A stretch of 64,000 nt of DNA, taken from NCBI GenBank assembly GCA_012842495.1, contig DUSS01000027.1, positions 62,001-126,000 on the forward strand, given 5' to 3'. Every line of letters starts with the position of its first letter. Within the stretch, counting starts at the first letter, position 1. Position numbers and translations under genes: made by a program. The DNA comes from Candidatus Fermentithermobacillaceae bacterium (GTDB lineage: Bacteria > Bacillota > Sulfobacillia > Fermentithermobacillales > DUSS01). This document shows, in pieces, positions 16,007-23,674 of the stretch. The notes under the pieces are model-generated. The model searched no databases and was not told where the DNA came from. It saw only the letters and a program-made list of their open reading frames with translations.

Positions 16007-17494
16007 ATGAGATCATCCACACCGCGGAACAACACTGTGTTCGGGAAGACCATCGACACGCCCCTCGGCAGACATTACCTGTTTGACGTGAACTCAGGTG
16101 AGTTCATTGAGCTGACCGAGGAGGTTCGCAACAGCATTATTGCTGTCACAAACGATGACTTGCTTGAAGAAATCTCGATTGAGCCCACTTCGGAAGACGT
16201 TGCCAAAATTGTAGCGGACGCGTATTCACAGGGGATAATCTCGGACCGTCACCCTTTGCAAATAACGTACCCATTAGATCTGGACGCTGTACGGAGCTTG
16301 GTTGAGAATAAGCTCGAGCAAATGATCTTAGAAGTAACCGAAGACTGCAATTTTCGGTGCAGTTACTGCAGTTTTTCGGGGCAGTACCCCAACTACCGTA
16401 CTCATTCCCCCAAGAAAATGTCTCGTGAGACGGCAATTCGATCCCTAGAATATTTCTCACGTCATACCAGGGATGCACATCGGCACGATATCACATTTTA
16501 CGGGGGCGAGCCGCTTCTCGAATGGGATGTGATAAAAGAACTGGTAGGTTACGTCGCGCAAACGGTCATCCCCAACTGCAATTCCAGCGTAACCACTAAT
16601 GGATGGTTTCTTGACAACGACGAAATACTAGATTTTCTCGCCCAGCACGAATTCTCAGTGCTGGTAAGCCTGGATGGTCCACCAGAAGTTCACGATAAAC
16701 ATAGAAGGACACTTGGCGGGCAACCAACCCACGAGCATGTCGTCCGTTGCTTGAATAGGTTCAGAAACCGTCATCCGAGGTATTACGATACTCACGTTGG
16801 TATTAGCACTGTTATCACGGATCCGGCAGATATACCTCGACTTCGAGCGTACGTGGCGGACAACGAGTGGATCAATATTGAACTTAGTCGATTTGGCTTC
16901 AAGAATACGGTACACCGTACCAACAGAGTCCCTCTCCGATTGCCTCGGGAGCTGACCTCCCTATATGATGAGGTGTTTGAGACAGCCAAGCAAGGCAGGT
17001 ACAACGATGGCTCCGCATCGAGGGCCGCCCGGTTTGCGTTTGAGATGATTAAGAACAGTATCTTGCGGATACATCGAAGGGGGCTAAAGAGAATACCCGA
17101 CCAAGTTCACCCTGGTGGCATATGTATTCCCGGTGTGCGACGAGTTTTCGTTACCCCAGACGGTTACTTTTACCCATGCGAGCGCGTAAACCAACGGTCC
17201 ATTGCTCTATGTCTGGGAGATTTGGACAGAGGACTTTGTCCTGAGTTGATCTATAAACTCATAACCGATTTCACTTCTCTCGCCTACGAGGATTGTTTGA
17301 AATGCTGGTGTTTGAGGTTTTGCGGCATCTGTTTCACCGCTGCCGATTACAGAGCATGTCTCGACGCCGAAGCCAAGCGCCTATCGTGTCGGGCGTACCG
17401 TTTCCATATGCATGAGATACTGAAGCGATATTTGGACACAATGAGCGAAAACGAACACGCATTTGATTTTCTCAACGAAATCCAGATTTTTTAG
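16007..17494 (+). CDS. Radical SAM/SPASM peptide maturase
   Basis: A 495-residue enzyme, likely to modify the two Cys-rich peptides encoded just downstream. Residues about 15-85 form an N-terminal RRE-like region (LFDVNSGEFIELTEEV) of the kind seen in SCIFF and related maturases. The SAM-binding cluster motif is CNFRCSYC (C114, C118, C121), then TFYGGEPLLEW and SVTTNGWFLD. The C-terminal SPASM part has GGICIPG, FYPCERV, CLKCWCLRFCGIC and later Cys, enough for two auxiliary Fe-S clusters. SPASM maturases of this layout make thioether or C-C crosslinks. ATG 16007 is chosen; the frame extends to TTG 15914 through a hairpin. The gene is AT-richer than its surroundings. The exact modification is not readable from sequence. 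Confidence 0.88.
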   Translation: MRSSTPRNNTVFGKTIDTPLGRHYLFDVNSGEFIELTEEVRNSIIAVTNDDLLEEISIEPTSEDVAKIVADAYSQGIISDRHPLQITYPLDLDAVRSLVENKLEQMILEVTEDCNFRCSYCSFSGQYPNYRTHSPKKMSRETAIRSLEYFSRHTRDAHRHDITFYGGEPLLEWDVIKELVGYVAQTVIPNCNSSVTTNGWFLDNDEILDFLAQHEFSVLVSLDGPPEVHDKHRRTLGGQPTHEHVVRCLNRFRNRHPRYYDTHVGISTVITDPADIPRLRAYVADNEWINIELSRFGFKNTVHRTNRVPLRLPRELTSLYDEVFETAKQGRYNDGSASRAARFAFEMIKNSILRIHRRGLKRIPDQVHPGGICIPGVRRVFVTPDGYFYPCERVNQRSIALCLGDLDRGLCPELIYKLITDFTSLAYEDCLKCWCLRFCGICFTAADYRACLDAEAKRLSCRAYRFHMHEILKRYLDTMSENEHAFDFLNEIQIF

Positions 17495-17540
17495 ACCTGG
17501 GCTGGGGTCCGAAGAACGTAGACAAAGGGAGGGATAGAAA

Positions 17541-17705
17541 ATGCGACGGCGGAACTTTGGGGGTAACCCAAAGACGATCGGTTGCCTCGGCTGTGGGTGC
17601 TTTTGCGGCATAGCATCCGCAGGAGCAATGGCTGAACACGCAGCCAACGAGGCTGTCAACAGCCTACATGCTTATAAATTCGTATTCGGGGGGGCTAGGA
17701 CGTGA
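17541..17705 (+). CDS. Cys-rich RiPP precursor peptide A
   Basis: A 54-residue peptide with AGGGAGG placed eight bases before its ATG. The N-terminal part (MRRRNFGGNPKTI) is basic. The core is GCLGCGCFCG with Cys15, 18, 20 and 22, followed by a tail of small residues (IASAGAMAEHAAN) and a short C-terminal end. It aligns with peptide B over CxCxC, a GA pair five residues after the last Cys, and E-x-A-A. It lies 46 bases after the SPASM maturase. I do not recognise an existing RiPP class: it is not SCIFF by length or Cys count. That it is a maturase substrate is inference from position, size and Cys content. Confidence 0.75.
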   Translation: MRRRNFGGNPKTIGCLGCGCFCGIASAGAMAEHAANEAVNSLHAYKFVFGGART

Positions 17706-17842
17706 ACGTGCAATCCTCATTCAGGGGTAAGGAGCTTCCTCCAATTCATGCCGACTGCGTCTGTTGCTGTGTGTGCTTCCCTGGAGCAGTAGGGGCTGGA
17801 GGAGAAGCTGCGGCGATTCATGGCCAGGAAAACGTGAACTAG
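17702..17842 (+). CDS. Cys-rich RiPP precursor peptide B
   Basis: A 46-residue peptide starting at GTG 17702, whose GTGA overlaps the stop of peptide A, so the two are probably translated in a coupled way; GTG 17708 is an alternative. The N-terminal half (NVQSSFRGKELPPIHAD) is the likely leader. The core is CVCCCVCFPG with Cys19, 21, 22, 23 and 25, followed by AVGAGGEAAAIHG. C21, C23, C25, G31-A32 and E35-x-A-A line up with peptide A (C18, C20, C22, G28-A29, E32-x-A-A), so the pair looks like diverged duplicates or the two halves of a two-component product. Confidence 0.72.
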   Translation: MNVQSSFRGKELPPIHADCVCCCVCFPGAVGAGGEAAAIHGQENVN

Positions 17843-17900
17843 CCCAATCTGCCCCAGCCCGGGTCTCTTGACCTTGAGCGGATGACTTGTAAGGAGTGTC

Positions 17901-19772
17901 GTGAAGTTGCGTGCGGCTTTTTCCAGCGGCTTATTCGCGTTGCGGAGGTATTACCAAGCGGCACCAGCGGTCTTTGTGGCGCTCGCGGCGATGTCCGTCG
18001 CGCTTGCAGTCTTCTCCCCTATCCGGCTAGTGTTCCAAAGAGCCATAGTGGACTCCTTTGCGACCGGGAAAACCACGCAAACGGCTGTGGCCTTGTCGGG
18101 GTTTTTCATCGTAATACTGTGTTCTGGAATCCTAAGTAACCTGACCCGGATATTCGGCGACCTCTTGTCGGACCTCTGTACTATGAGCACGGCGGATGAG
18201 ATTTCACGGGTGCTCGACAAAGTGGAGACGATGGAGTTCTACCACTCCCCCGACTATCTGAATTCCCTACACGCGATCCAGTATCTGGGTGCGACCATGT
18301 CCTCCTCGGCAAAAGGGCTCATCAACGGGGTTCTCGCGCTCATAACGATTTTCTCGGTCCTGGCGGTGACGTGGTTCGTCGACCCCCTCGTCCCTGCGGT
18401 TTTGCTGGCTACACTTTTCCCTCAAGCTCTACTGCAGAAGCACACAGCTCATTTGAAATACACGGGCCTTATCAACACCGCATCGGAACAAAGAAAGATA
18501 GGTTACATGCGACGGCTGATATTCAACGAAGAAAACCTAAGGGAGTTGAGGTTTCTCGGAGCTCTTCCGTACCTCAGGAATATGTACTCATCCCTCATGG
18601 AAGTAGTCCTTTCTCGCCAGAGAAAAGTCTACGGTAAGCAGGCGTGGACGAATTTTGCCCTGGCAACGACCTCACTGGCGGGCGTCGCAGCGGCCATGGC
18701 CATCGGAGTCCTCAAGCTCGAGAAAGGCTTTCTCACGGTAGGGACTTTTGTGATGCTGTTTTCCGCCGTGGGCGAGCTCTCCGGAGCCTTATCTACGCTG
18801 ATGACCTATTACGGGCTTCTTCTCGACAACGCGGTGCACATCAAGGCCTTGAAGCAACTCATGGCTTCCGCGGAGGCTCATGCTCGGAGCGGCACCGTAC
18901 GTGCGCCCGAACCGGGTTCCTCCATCCCTCTAACGATAAATTCCCCTGGTCCCACCGGCTCCACGAGTTCGACGGGTTTCGTAGGTTCCATAGATTGCAT
19001 CGAAGCCCGCCATCTCTCCTTCGGATATCCCGGCATGAGCGAGCCTGTCATAAAGGATGTGAGTCTTACCTTAAAAAGAGGCGAAACGGTGGCACTGGTA
19101 GGGGTGAACGGTGCCGGAAAGACCACTTTGTCCAAGCTTCTGCTGGGCATGTACAGACCCTGGTCCGGGACAGTGCTGGTGAACGGTAGACCCATAGAGG
19201 AATATGAGCGGGACAGCGTCCGCGCCCGCATGGCTTGCCTCTTTCAGGATTTCGGCAAGTTTTACCTGACTATCCGGGATAACGTGGCGATCGCGGCCCC
19301 GGGTTCCGACGACGGCCGGATACTACACGCCCTGGACCGGGCGGGCGCGAGAAACATCGTAGATCGTGAGAAGGACGGACTGAGCTCGCGACTGGGAAAG
19401 AGGTTTGGGGGGACCGAACTCTCAGGCGGCGAGTGGCAGAAGCTGGCACTGGCGAGGGCGCTAATCAGGGACCCCGACTTCATAGTGCTGGATGAACCGA
19501 GCTCGGCGCTGGACGCCCTGGCGGAGTATGAGCTTTATGTCAAGTTCAAGGGCATAGCCCGGAACAAAATATGCCTTCTCATTTCCCACAGGTTCACCAC
19601 GGTGTCCCTGGCCGACCGCATCGTCGTGCTTCAGGACGGTCGCATCGTCGAGGAGGGAACTCACCAGGATCTCATGACCCTCGGGGGAATTTATGCCAGG
19701 ATGTACCACCTCCAAACTGACCGGTACCGTGAAGGAGCGGATGTGACGGATGAAGGTTCCAGCCCGCCTTAG
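17901..19772 (+). CDS. ABC exporter half, fused TMD-NBD, peptide locus (first)
   Basis: A 623-residue half-transporter. Residues 1-340 hold about six membrane helices of type I exporter type; the ATPase domain (about 375-610) has Walker A GVNGAGKTT with K407, signature LSGGEWQK, Walker B FIVLDEPSSALD and H-loop LISHRFTTV. There is no N-terminal C39 peptidase, so any leader must be removed by another enzyme. GTG 17901 follows AAGGAG by four to five bases. Its end overlaps the next ABC gene by 23 bp. Together they probably form a heterodimer that exports the modified peptides or gives self-protection. Confidence 0.9.
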   Translation: MKLRAAFSSGLFALRRYYQAAPAVFVALAAMSVALAVFSPIRLVFQRAIVDSFATGKTTQTAVALSGFFIVILCSGILSNLTRIFGDLLSDLCTMSTADEISRVLDKVETMEFYHSPDYLNSLHAIQYLGATMSSSAKGLINGVLALITIFSVLAVTWFVDPLVPAVLLATLFPQALLQKHTAHLKYTGLINTASEQRKIGYMRRLIFNEENLRELRFLGALPYLRNMYSSLMEVVLSRQRKVYGKQAWTNFALATTSLAGVAAAMAIGVLKLEKGFLTVGTFVMLFSAVGELSGALSTLMTYYGLLLDNAVHIKALKQLMASAEAHARSGTVRAPEPGSSIPLTINSPGPTGSTSSTGFVGSIDCIEARHLSFGYPGMSEPVIKDVSLTLKRGETVALVGVNGAGKTTLSKLLLGMYRPWSGTVLVNGRPIEEYERDSVRARMACLFQDFGKFYLTIRDNVAIAAPGSDDGRILHALDRAGARNIVDREKDGLSSRLGKRFGGTELSGGEWQKLALARALIRDPDFIVLDEPSSALDALAEYELYVKFKGIARNKICLLISHRFTTVSLADRIVVLQDGRIVEEGTHQDLMTLGGIYARMYHLQTDRYREGADVTDEGSSPP

Positions 19773-21600
19773 CCGGACAAGACGCGCTGCTCTTGACTGT
19801 GCGTTTGCAGTCCGGGTGTACTTCAACGGAGGGCGACTTCTGTTCCTCGGTCACGTTGCTCTACTATTGCTCGCTTCTCTGTTACCCGCGCTCAGCATAC
19901 GGACATCCCAAAAGGCCGTCGATTTCTTCTGGCTCGGGTTCTACCGGGCGGGAGGGTGGTTTCTTTTAGCTTATCTTCTCCTCATGGTTGTCCAACAGGC
20001 CGTAAACATCGCCAATTCGCATCTCTCCGGCGTTCTGGCCGACAGAGCTACGATCGCCGCCGAAGAGATGCTGAGTGGTGCTCTTGACGGGCTCAAGACT
20101 TTTGAGATTTACGAGACCCCTGAATACCACGACACCGCCTTCGTGCTGCGCGGCTTGGGAGTCCGCCTCGCTCAAGCCAGCGATGGGCTCCTGGGGACCC
20201 TGACGTACCTCGTTACATGCGTCTCATTGGTACTTCTCTTGTCAAGCGTCAGCCCGCTTATCCCGGTAATCGTGATAATCAGCATCATCCCTCAGATGAT
20301 CTTCAGACATACTTTGGCAACCCTACATTACGGGGGACTGATAGGCAGGGCGCCCGAAACCCGCCAACTCGACTACATCTCGGGGTTGATGTCCGATGCG
20401 AGGACGATGTGCGAAATCAGGTTTTATGACGCGCTGGGCGCCTTGCGCTCCATCTACAGGGATCTCTTTGCGTGCGTACTCAAAAGAGAACTCCAGGTTG
20501 CGGAAAAAGAAACGTGGGTCAGCATAATGCTGACGTTCAGCGGCTGGTTGGGCACGGTTGGGGCGACTATTGTGGGAATACATTACCTTGCCAAGACCGG
20601 TACGGCGCCGGGCAGCATCCTCATGCTGCTTTTCGGCGTTACCCAACTCAGCTCTTACCTGGGCCTTTTGGTGGACTGGGTCGGGTCCGTCCTGAGTTTC
20701 TCCTTCGATCTGGACAGGCTAAGGACCCTTATGGTCGTCGCGCGAGGACAGGCGACCGAGTGCGCGAAGGAGCTACCGGCGGCCTCTCGGGGCGTTCCGG
20801 ACACGTCCTCAACATCAAGGGTTTGCCGAATGCCCGAACCGCGAATCGAGCGGGTACAGCTCGAGCAGGTATCTTTCAGGTATCCCGGCTCGGACAGAGA
20901 TATCCTTCGAGGAGTAAACCTTGTCCTCACCAGCGGAGAAACCCTCGCCATAGTCGGAGTGAACGGAGCCGGGAAAACCACTCTCGCCCGGTTGATCATG
21001 GGCCTTTACAGACCTACATCGGGTCGCGTCCTTTTCAATGGGCGGGATCTGTTCGATTACGACTTGGATGAGATCCGCCGGCGGATATCCTGCGTTTTTC
21101 AGGATTACGGCCGGTATTTGCTGACTTTCAGAGAGAACATCGGTTTCGGAGACGTATCGAGGATATCCGATGACGAGGAGATGCTGCGTGCTCTGGCGGA
21201 AGCGGGCGGCGCCGACCTCTTGGACGAGCACCCGCTCAAGATCGACACCCCCCTGGGGAGCGAGTTCGGCGGCAGGGACCTCTCAGGAGGCGAGTGGCAA
21301 AAACTTGCAATCGCCAGAGCCTTGTTCAGAAGACATGACCTCCTCATCCTGGACGAGCCGAGCGCTTCTCTGGACCCCGAGGCCGAGTACGCTCTTTACA
21401 TGAAATTTAAGGAGATGGTTCGGGACAAGATTTGCGTCTTGATTTCTCACAGATTCACCACCGTGAAGATGGCAGATAGGATAGTCGTGCTTGACGAGGG
21501 GCGGATCGTCGAGGAGGGCTCCCACGACGAGCTTATGCGAGCGAAGGGTCTTTACGCCTCGCTTTACGAAAAGCAGGCGGCGAGGTACATGCGGGAATGA
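19750..21600 (+). CDS. ABC exporter half, fused TMD-NBD, peptide locus (second)
   Basis: A 616-residue paralogue of the preceding gene with the same layout: membrane helices in the first 340 residues and an ATPase with Walker A GVNGAGKTT (K409), LSGGEWQK, LILDEPSASLD and LISHRFTTV. Both ATPase sites have the catalytic Glu, so neither half looks degenerate. The start overlaps the previous gene by 23 bp (ATG 19750), fitting coupled translation and a fixed 1:1 heterodimer. Both halves keep a characteristic W in the signature loop (GGEWQK), as in exporters of bacteriocin-like clusters. The locus appears to end here. Confidence 0.9.
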   Translation: MKVPARLSRTRRAALDCAFAVRVYFNGGRLLFLGHVALLLLASLLPALSIRTSQKAVDFFWLGFYRAGGWFLLAYLLLMVVQQAVNIANSHLSGVLADRATIAAEEMLSGALDGLKTFEIYETPEYHDTAFVLRGLGVRLAQASDGLLGTLTYLVTCVSLVLLLSSVSPLIPVIVIISIIPQMIFRHTLATLHYGGLIGRAPETRQLDYISGLMSDARTMCEIRFYDALGALRSIYRDLFACVLKRELQVAEKETWVSIMLTFSGWLGTVGATIVGIHYLAKTGTAPGSILMLLFGVTQLSSYLGLLVDWVGSVLSFSFDLDRLRTLMVVARGQATECAKELPAASRGVPDTSSTSRVCRMPEPRIERVQLEQVSFRYPGSDRDILRGVNLVLTSGETLAIVGVNGAGKTTLARLIMGLYRPTSGRVLFNGRDLFDYDLDEIRRRISCVFQDYGRYLLTFRENIGFGDVSRISDDEEMLRALAEAGGADLLDEHPLKIDTPLGSEFGGRDLSGGEWQKLAIARALFRRHDLLILDEPSASLDPEAEYALYMKFKEMVRDKICVLISHRFTTVKMADRIVVLDEGRIVEEGSHDELMRAKGLYASLYEKQAARYMRE

Positions 21601-21623
21601 AGTCCGCGGGTACTGGTGAATCA

Positions 21624-21678
21624 GCGTCCTTTGCTTTGCAAAAAGCAGACAGCCAGGTACATGCGGGCAGGGAAATAA
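21624..21678 (+). pseudogene. Vestigial C-terminus of a third ABC exporter
   Basis: An 18-codon stretch ending KKQTARYMRAGK-stop matches the end of the preceding transporter (EKQAARYMRE-stop), at nucleotide level as well. It is best read as the leftover tail of a deleted tandem paralogue or a short tail duplication. Confidence 0.6.
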
Positions 21679-21684
21679 AAATCT

Positions 21685-22536
21685 TCAGACGACTCCGATC
21701 TCGATGTCCAACTTCCCCGCCAGGGATTTCACAATTGCGTCCTTCGCCGCACAGTACCTCCGGGGATCGCGCAGATAGAGGTCGAGGTCCGGCAGTGCGT
21801 GGGTAAATCGGGCCTTGTAGACTGCCCTGACTGCCGAGACGGCACGAGCGTAAGGATTGAGCCGGTCGAACATGACGGTACGCACCCCTGCTTCGGCAAC
21901 CTCAGTCAGCAGTCTCTCCAACGCTTCCCGAGTATCTCCGACCCCCGGCAGTAACGGAGCCACAAATATCCAGACCGGGATCCCTTCGCGCGCCAGGACG
22001 CGGGCCGCCTCCAACCTGCGACTGGGAGGAGGCGCTCCCGGCTCGAACGCCGTTGCAGTCGTGTCGTCTGGCACGGTCACCGTAAAGCCGACCGACAGCG
22101 AACCCGGATGCACTCTCTCCGCAGGAAGCCACTTCCTGAGGACGTCTACATCCCTCAGCACGAGAGGGGATTTGGTTAGAATCGAGATCCCGGTACCAGG
22201 GCACTCGCTCAGCACTTCAAGGCAACGCCTTGTGAGTCCGAGGTCCGCTTCGCACGGCTGGTACGCGTCGGTCACACTACCGAGCATAACCGGTCCGATC
22301 GGGTCCCGCTTGCGCGAGACTTCGCGTTCCAGAGCCTCGGCGATGTTCGTCTTGGCGTGAACTCTCGTTCCCCAACTCGACGACACAGGGGAGAACCGCA
22401 GTACGACCGGAGCGTAGCAGTAGATGCACGCGTGCTGACACCCGGTGTAAGGGTTCAGGCAGTACCTGTGTCCCGGAATCCCTGTCCGGGACAAGGCGCT
22501 CTTGCACGTTACAGGCAGTATATGGACGCTTGTCAT
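21685..22536 (-). CDS. SPL-family radical SAM protein
   Basis: A 283-residue radical SAM enzyme with motif CQHACIYC (C33, C37, C40) preceded by NPYTG and followed by YCYAP, a pattern of the SplB/Rv2578c-like group. Other landmarks: GSVTDAYQPCE, ISILTKSPLVLRD, the S.GFTV...D block with FEPGAPPP, and WIFVAPLLPGVGD. The last of these is typical of cytosolic SPL-like proteins of unknown reaction rather than true spore photoproduct lyase. AGGAGG lies nine bases before a GTG and 12 before the ATG used here. It converges on the peptide locus from the other strand; whether it has any part in that locus is unclear. Confidence 0.82.
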   Translation of the reverse strand: MTSVHILPVTCKSALSRTGIPGHRYCLNPYTGCQHACIYCYAPVVLRFSPVSSSWGTRVHAKTNIAEALEREVSRKRDPIGPVMLGSVTDAYQPCEADLGLTRRCLEVLSECPGTGISILTKSPLVLRDVDVLRKWLPAERVHPGSLSVGFTVTVPDDTTATAFEPGAPPPSRRLEAARVLAREGIPVWIFVAPLLPGVGDTREALERLLTEVAEAGVRTVMFDRLNPYARAVSAVRAVYKARFTHALPDLDLYLRDPRRYCAAKDAIVKSLAGKLDIEIGVV

Positions 22537-22548
22537 CACCCGCCCCAC

Positions 22549-22861
22549 CCTCCTGAGGCTACCACCCCTCGAGCGGCCCTACAAGTAGAGATAGCACTCA
22601 TCCGGTGTGTGACGCTCCCGCTGACGGATGCTGGTTACACCTACCAATGTGGACGGCAGAGTGCCGGTGTGGATCACTTTTCAGTGGCCAACTGACCAGC
22701 GTGCTATGGATGTACTGCTGGCGCCGGTAGACCTAGAAAGGTGGTCAGCTGGTTCCGGGCCCACTGGCCGGAACAGACCGGATCGAGTGGTCGCCGCCTG
22801 AAAAAATAGGAGTCTGGAGCTGCCTTCCCGTCCGGCCAGGCCACAGATACTAAGCGGTGGG
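22549..22861. other. Intergenic stretch with an IS21-like end fragment
   Basis: No gene is supported here. Bases about 22669-22700 (GTGTGGATCACTTTTCAG, then TGGCC) resemble the terminal region of IS21-family elements, where similar blocks repeat next to the inverted repeats. No IstA or IstB remains are visible, so this would be at most a small scar. Confidence 0.3.
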
Positions 22862-23674
22862 TCAGTAGCTGCCCAGCGTCCCCTGCCTTAGGCTCTGCCG
22901 TTCGAATCTGCGGAAGACCAGTACACCGAGGCACAGTAGCGCAGCTGAGCAGCCCATGAATAACCACAGCGGGATGCTGATGGTACCGGCCGATTCCGGG
23001 AGGAGTGCGTGCCGAGTCCGTATGAGCCCTTGAGTAAATGGAAAGAACTGCGCAAACCGCGAGAGTCCTTCGGCGCTATCATACCCCATCGGCATAATAC
23101 CCAGGGCGAACAGCAGAACGAAGAGAAGATTCTTCACCAGACCCAGTTGCTTGAAGCGAATCGTAAGTCCGCCGAGAACGTAGCCTAGCCCGAGCATGCC
23201 CAACGCGGCGATTACCGAGTTCAGAACGATTGGACCGAAGCTCCACATGACGCGCAGCCCAAAGGCCAAAGACAGAAGAATGACGGCAATCAGGGTCTCT
23301 ACTAAACAACCGACATAACTCGGGAGAAACTTGGCCCCTATCACTCCGGTAAGGCCCAATGGACTAAGGGCGAGGTTATCTATGGTACCAAGCTGCCTCG
23401 CGGTGCTGACTGCTCCTTCAGGAAGCCCGAGACTGGACATTCCAAGAAAGAAATACAAGAATCCAATGAGGCGGGTAGCATTGCTCTTCTGCAAGACTGC
23501 CTGAACATCGTAACCATAGCTGGTGCTCGGTATGGAGACCAGTATGATTCCTCCCATGATGATCAAATTGGAAACGAAGGTGGTTATGGTGCTGAAGAAA
23601 TATCGCCTCTTGAACGCGAAGTGCAGGCGAAATTCCTCACCAACCAACGAGATGAATGTCTTAACCCGCCTCAT
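22862..23674 (-). CDS. ABC-2 type transporter permease
   Basis: A 270-residue integral membrane protein with about six hydrophobic segments in the ABC-2 (DrrB/NatB-like) pattern: a cytoplasmic N-terminus, a helix around LIIMGGIILVSI, GAVSTARQLGTIDNLALSPL as the cytoplasmic coupling segment, and helices to the C-terminus. ATG 23674 has AGAAGG eight bases upstream. It overlaps the end of the ATPase gene by 14 bp, so the pair forms one transporter. The substrate is unknown; drug, lipid or peptide export are typical for the family. Confidence 0.85.
   Translation of the reverse strand: MRRVKTFISLVGEEFRLHFAFKRRYFFSTITTFVSNLIIMGGIILVSIPSTSYGYDVQAVLQKSNATRLIGFLYFFLGMSSLGLPEGAVSTARQLGTIDNLALSPLGLTGVIGAKFLPSYVGCLVETLIAVILLSLAFGLRVMWSFGPIVLNSVIAALGMLGLGYVLGGLTIRFKQLGLVKNLLFVLLFALGIMPMGYDSAEGLSRFAQFFPFTQGLIRTRHALLPESAGTISIPLWLFMGCSAALLCLGVLVFRRFERQSLRQGTLGSY

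Larger units (their letters stand above)
17493..17866 (+). repeat. 15-bp inverted repeat enclosing both precursor-peptide genes
   Basis: Bases 17493-17507 (starting inside the maturase stop codon) pair with 17852-17866 over 15 consecutive positions with one G-U. The arms leave both peptide genes in a 344-nt loop. The right arm ends 34 bases before the first ABC exporter gene. In RNA this would be a long GC-rich stem that could be cut or could protect the peptide segment, setting peptide mRNA level apart from the enzyme genes. Function is inferred; the pairing is directly visible. Confidence 0.75.
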
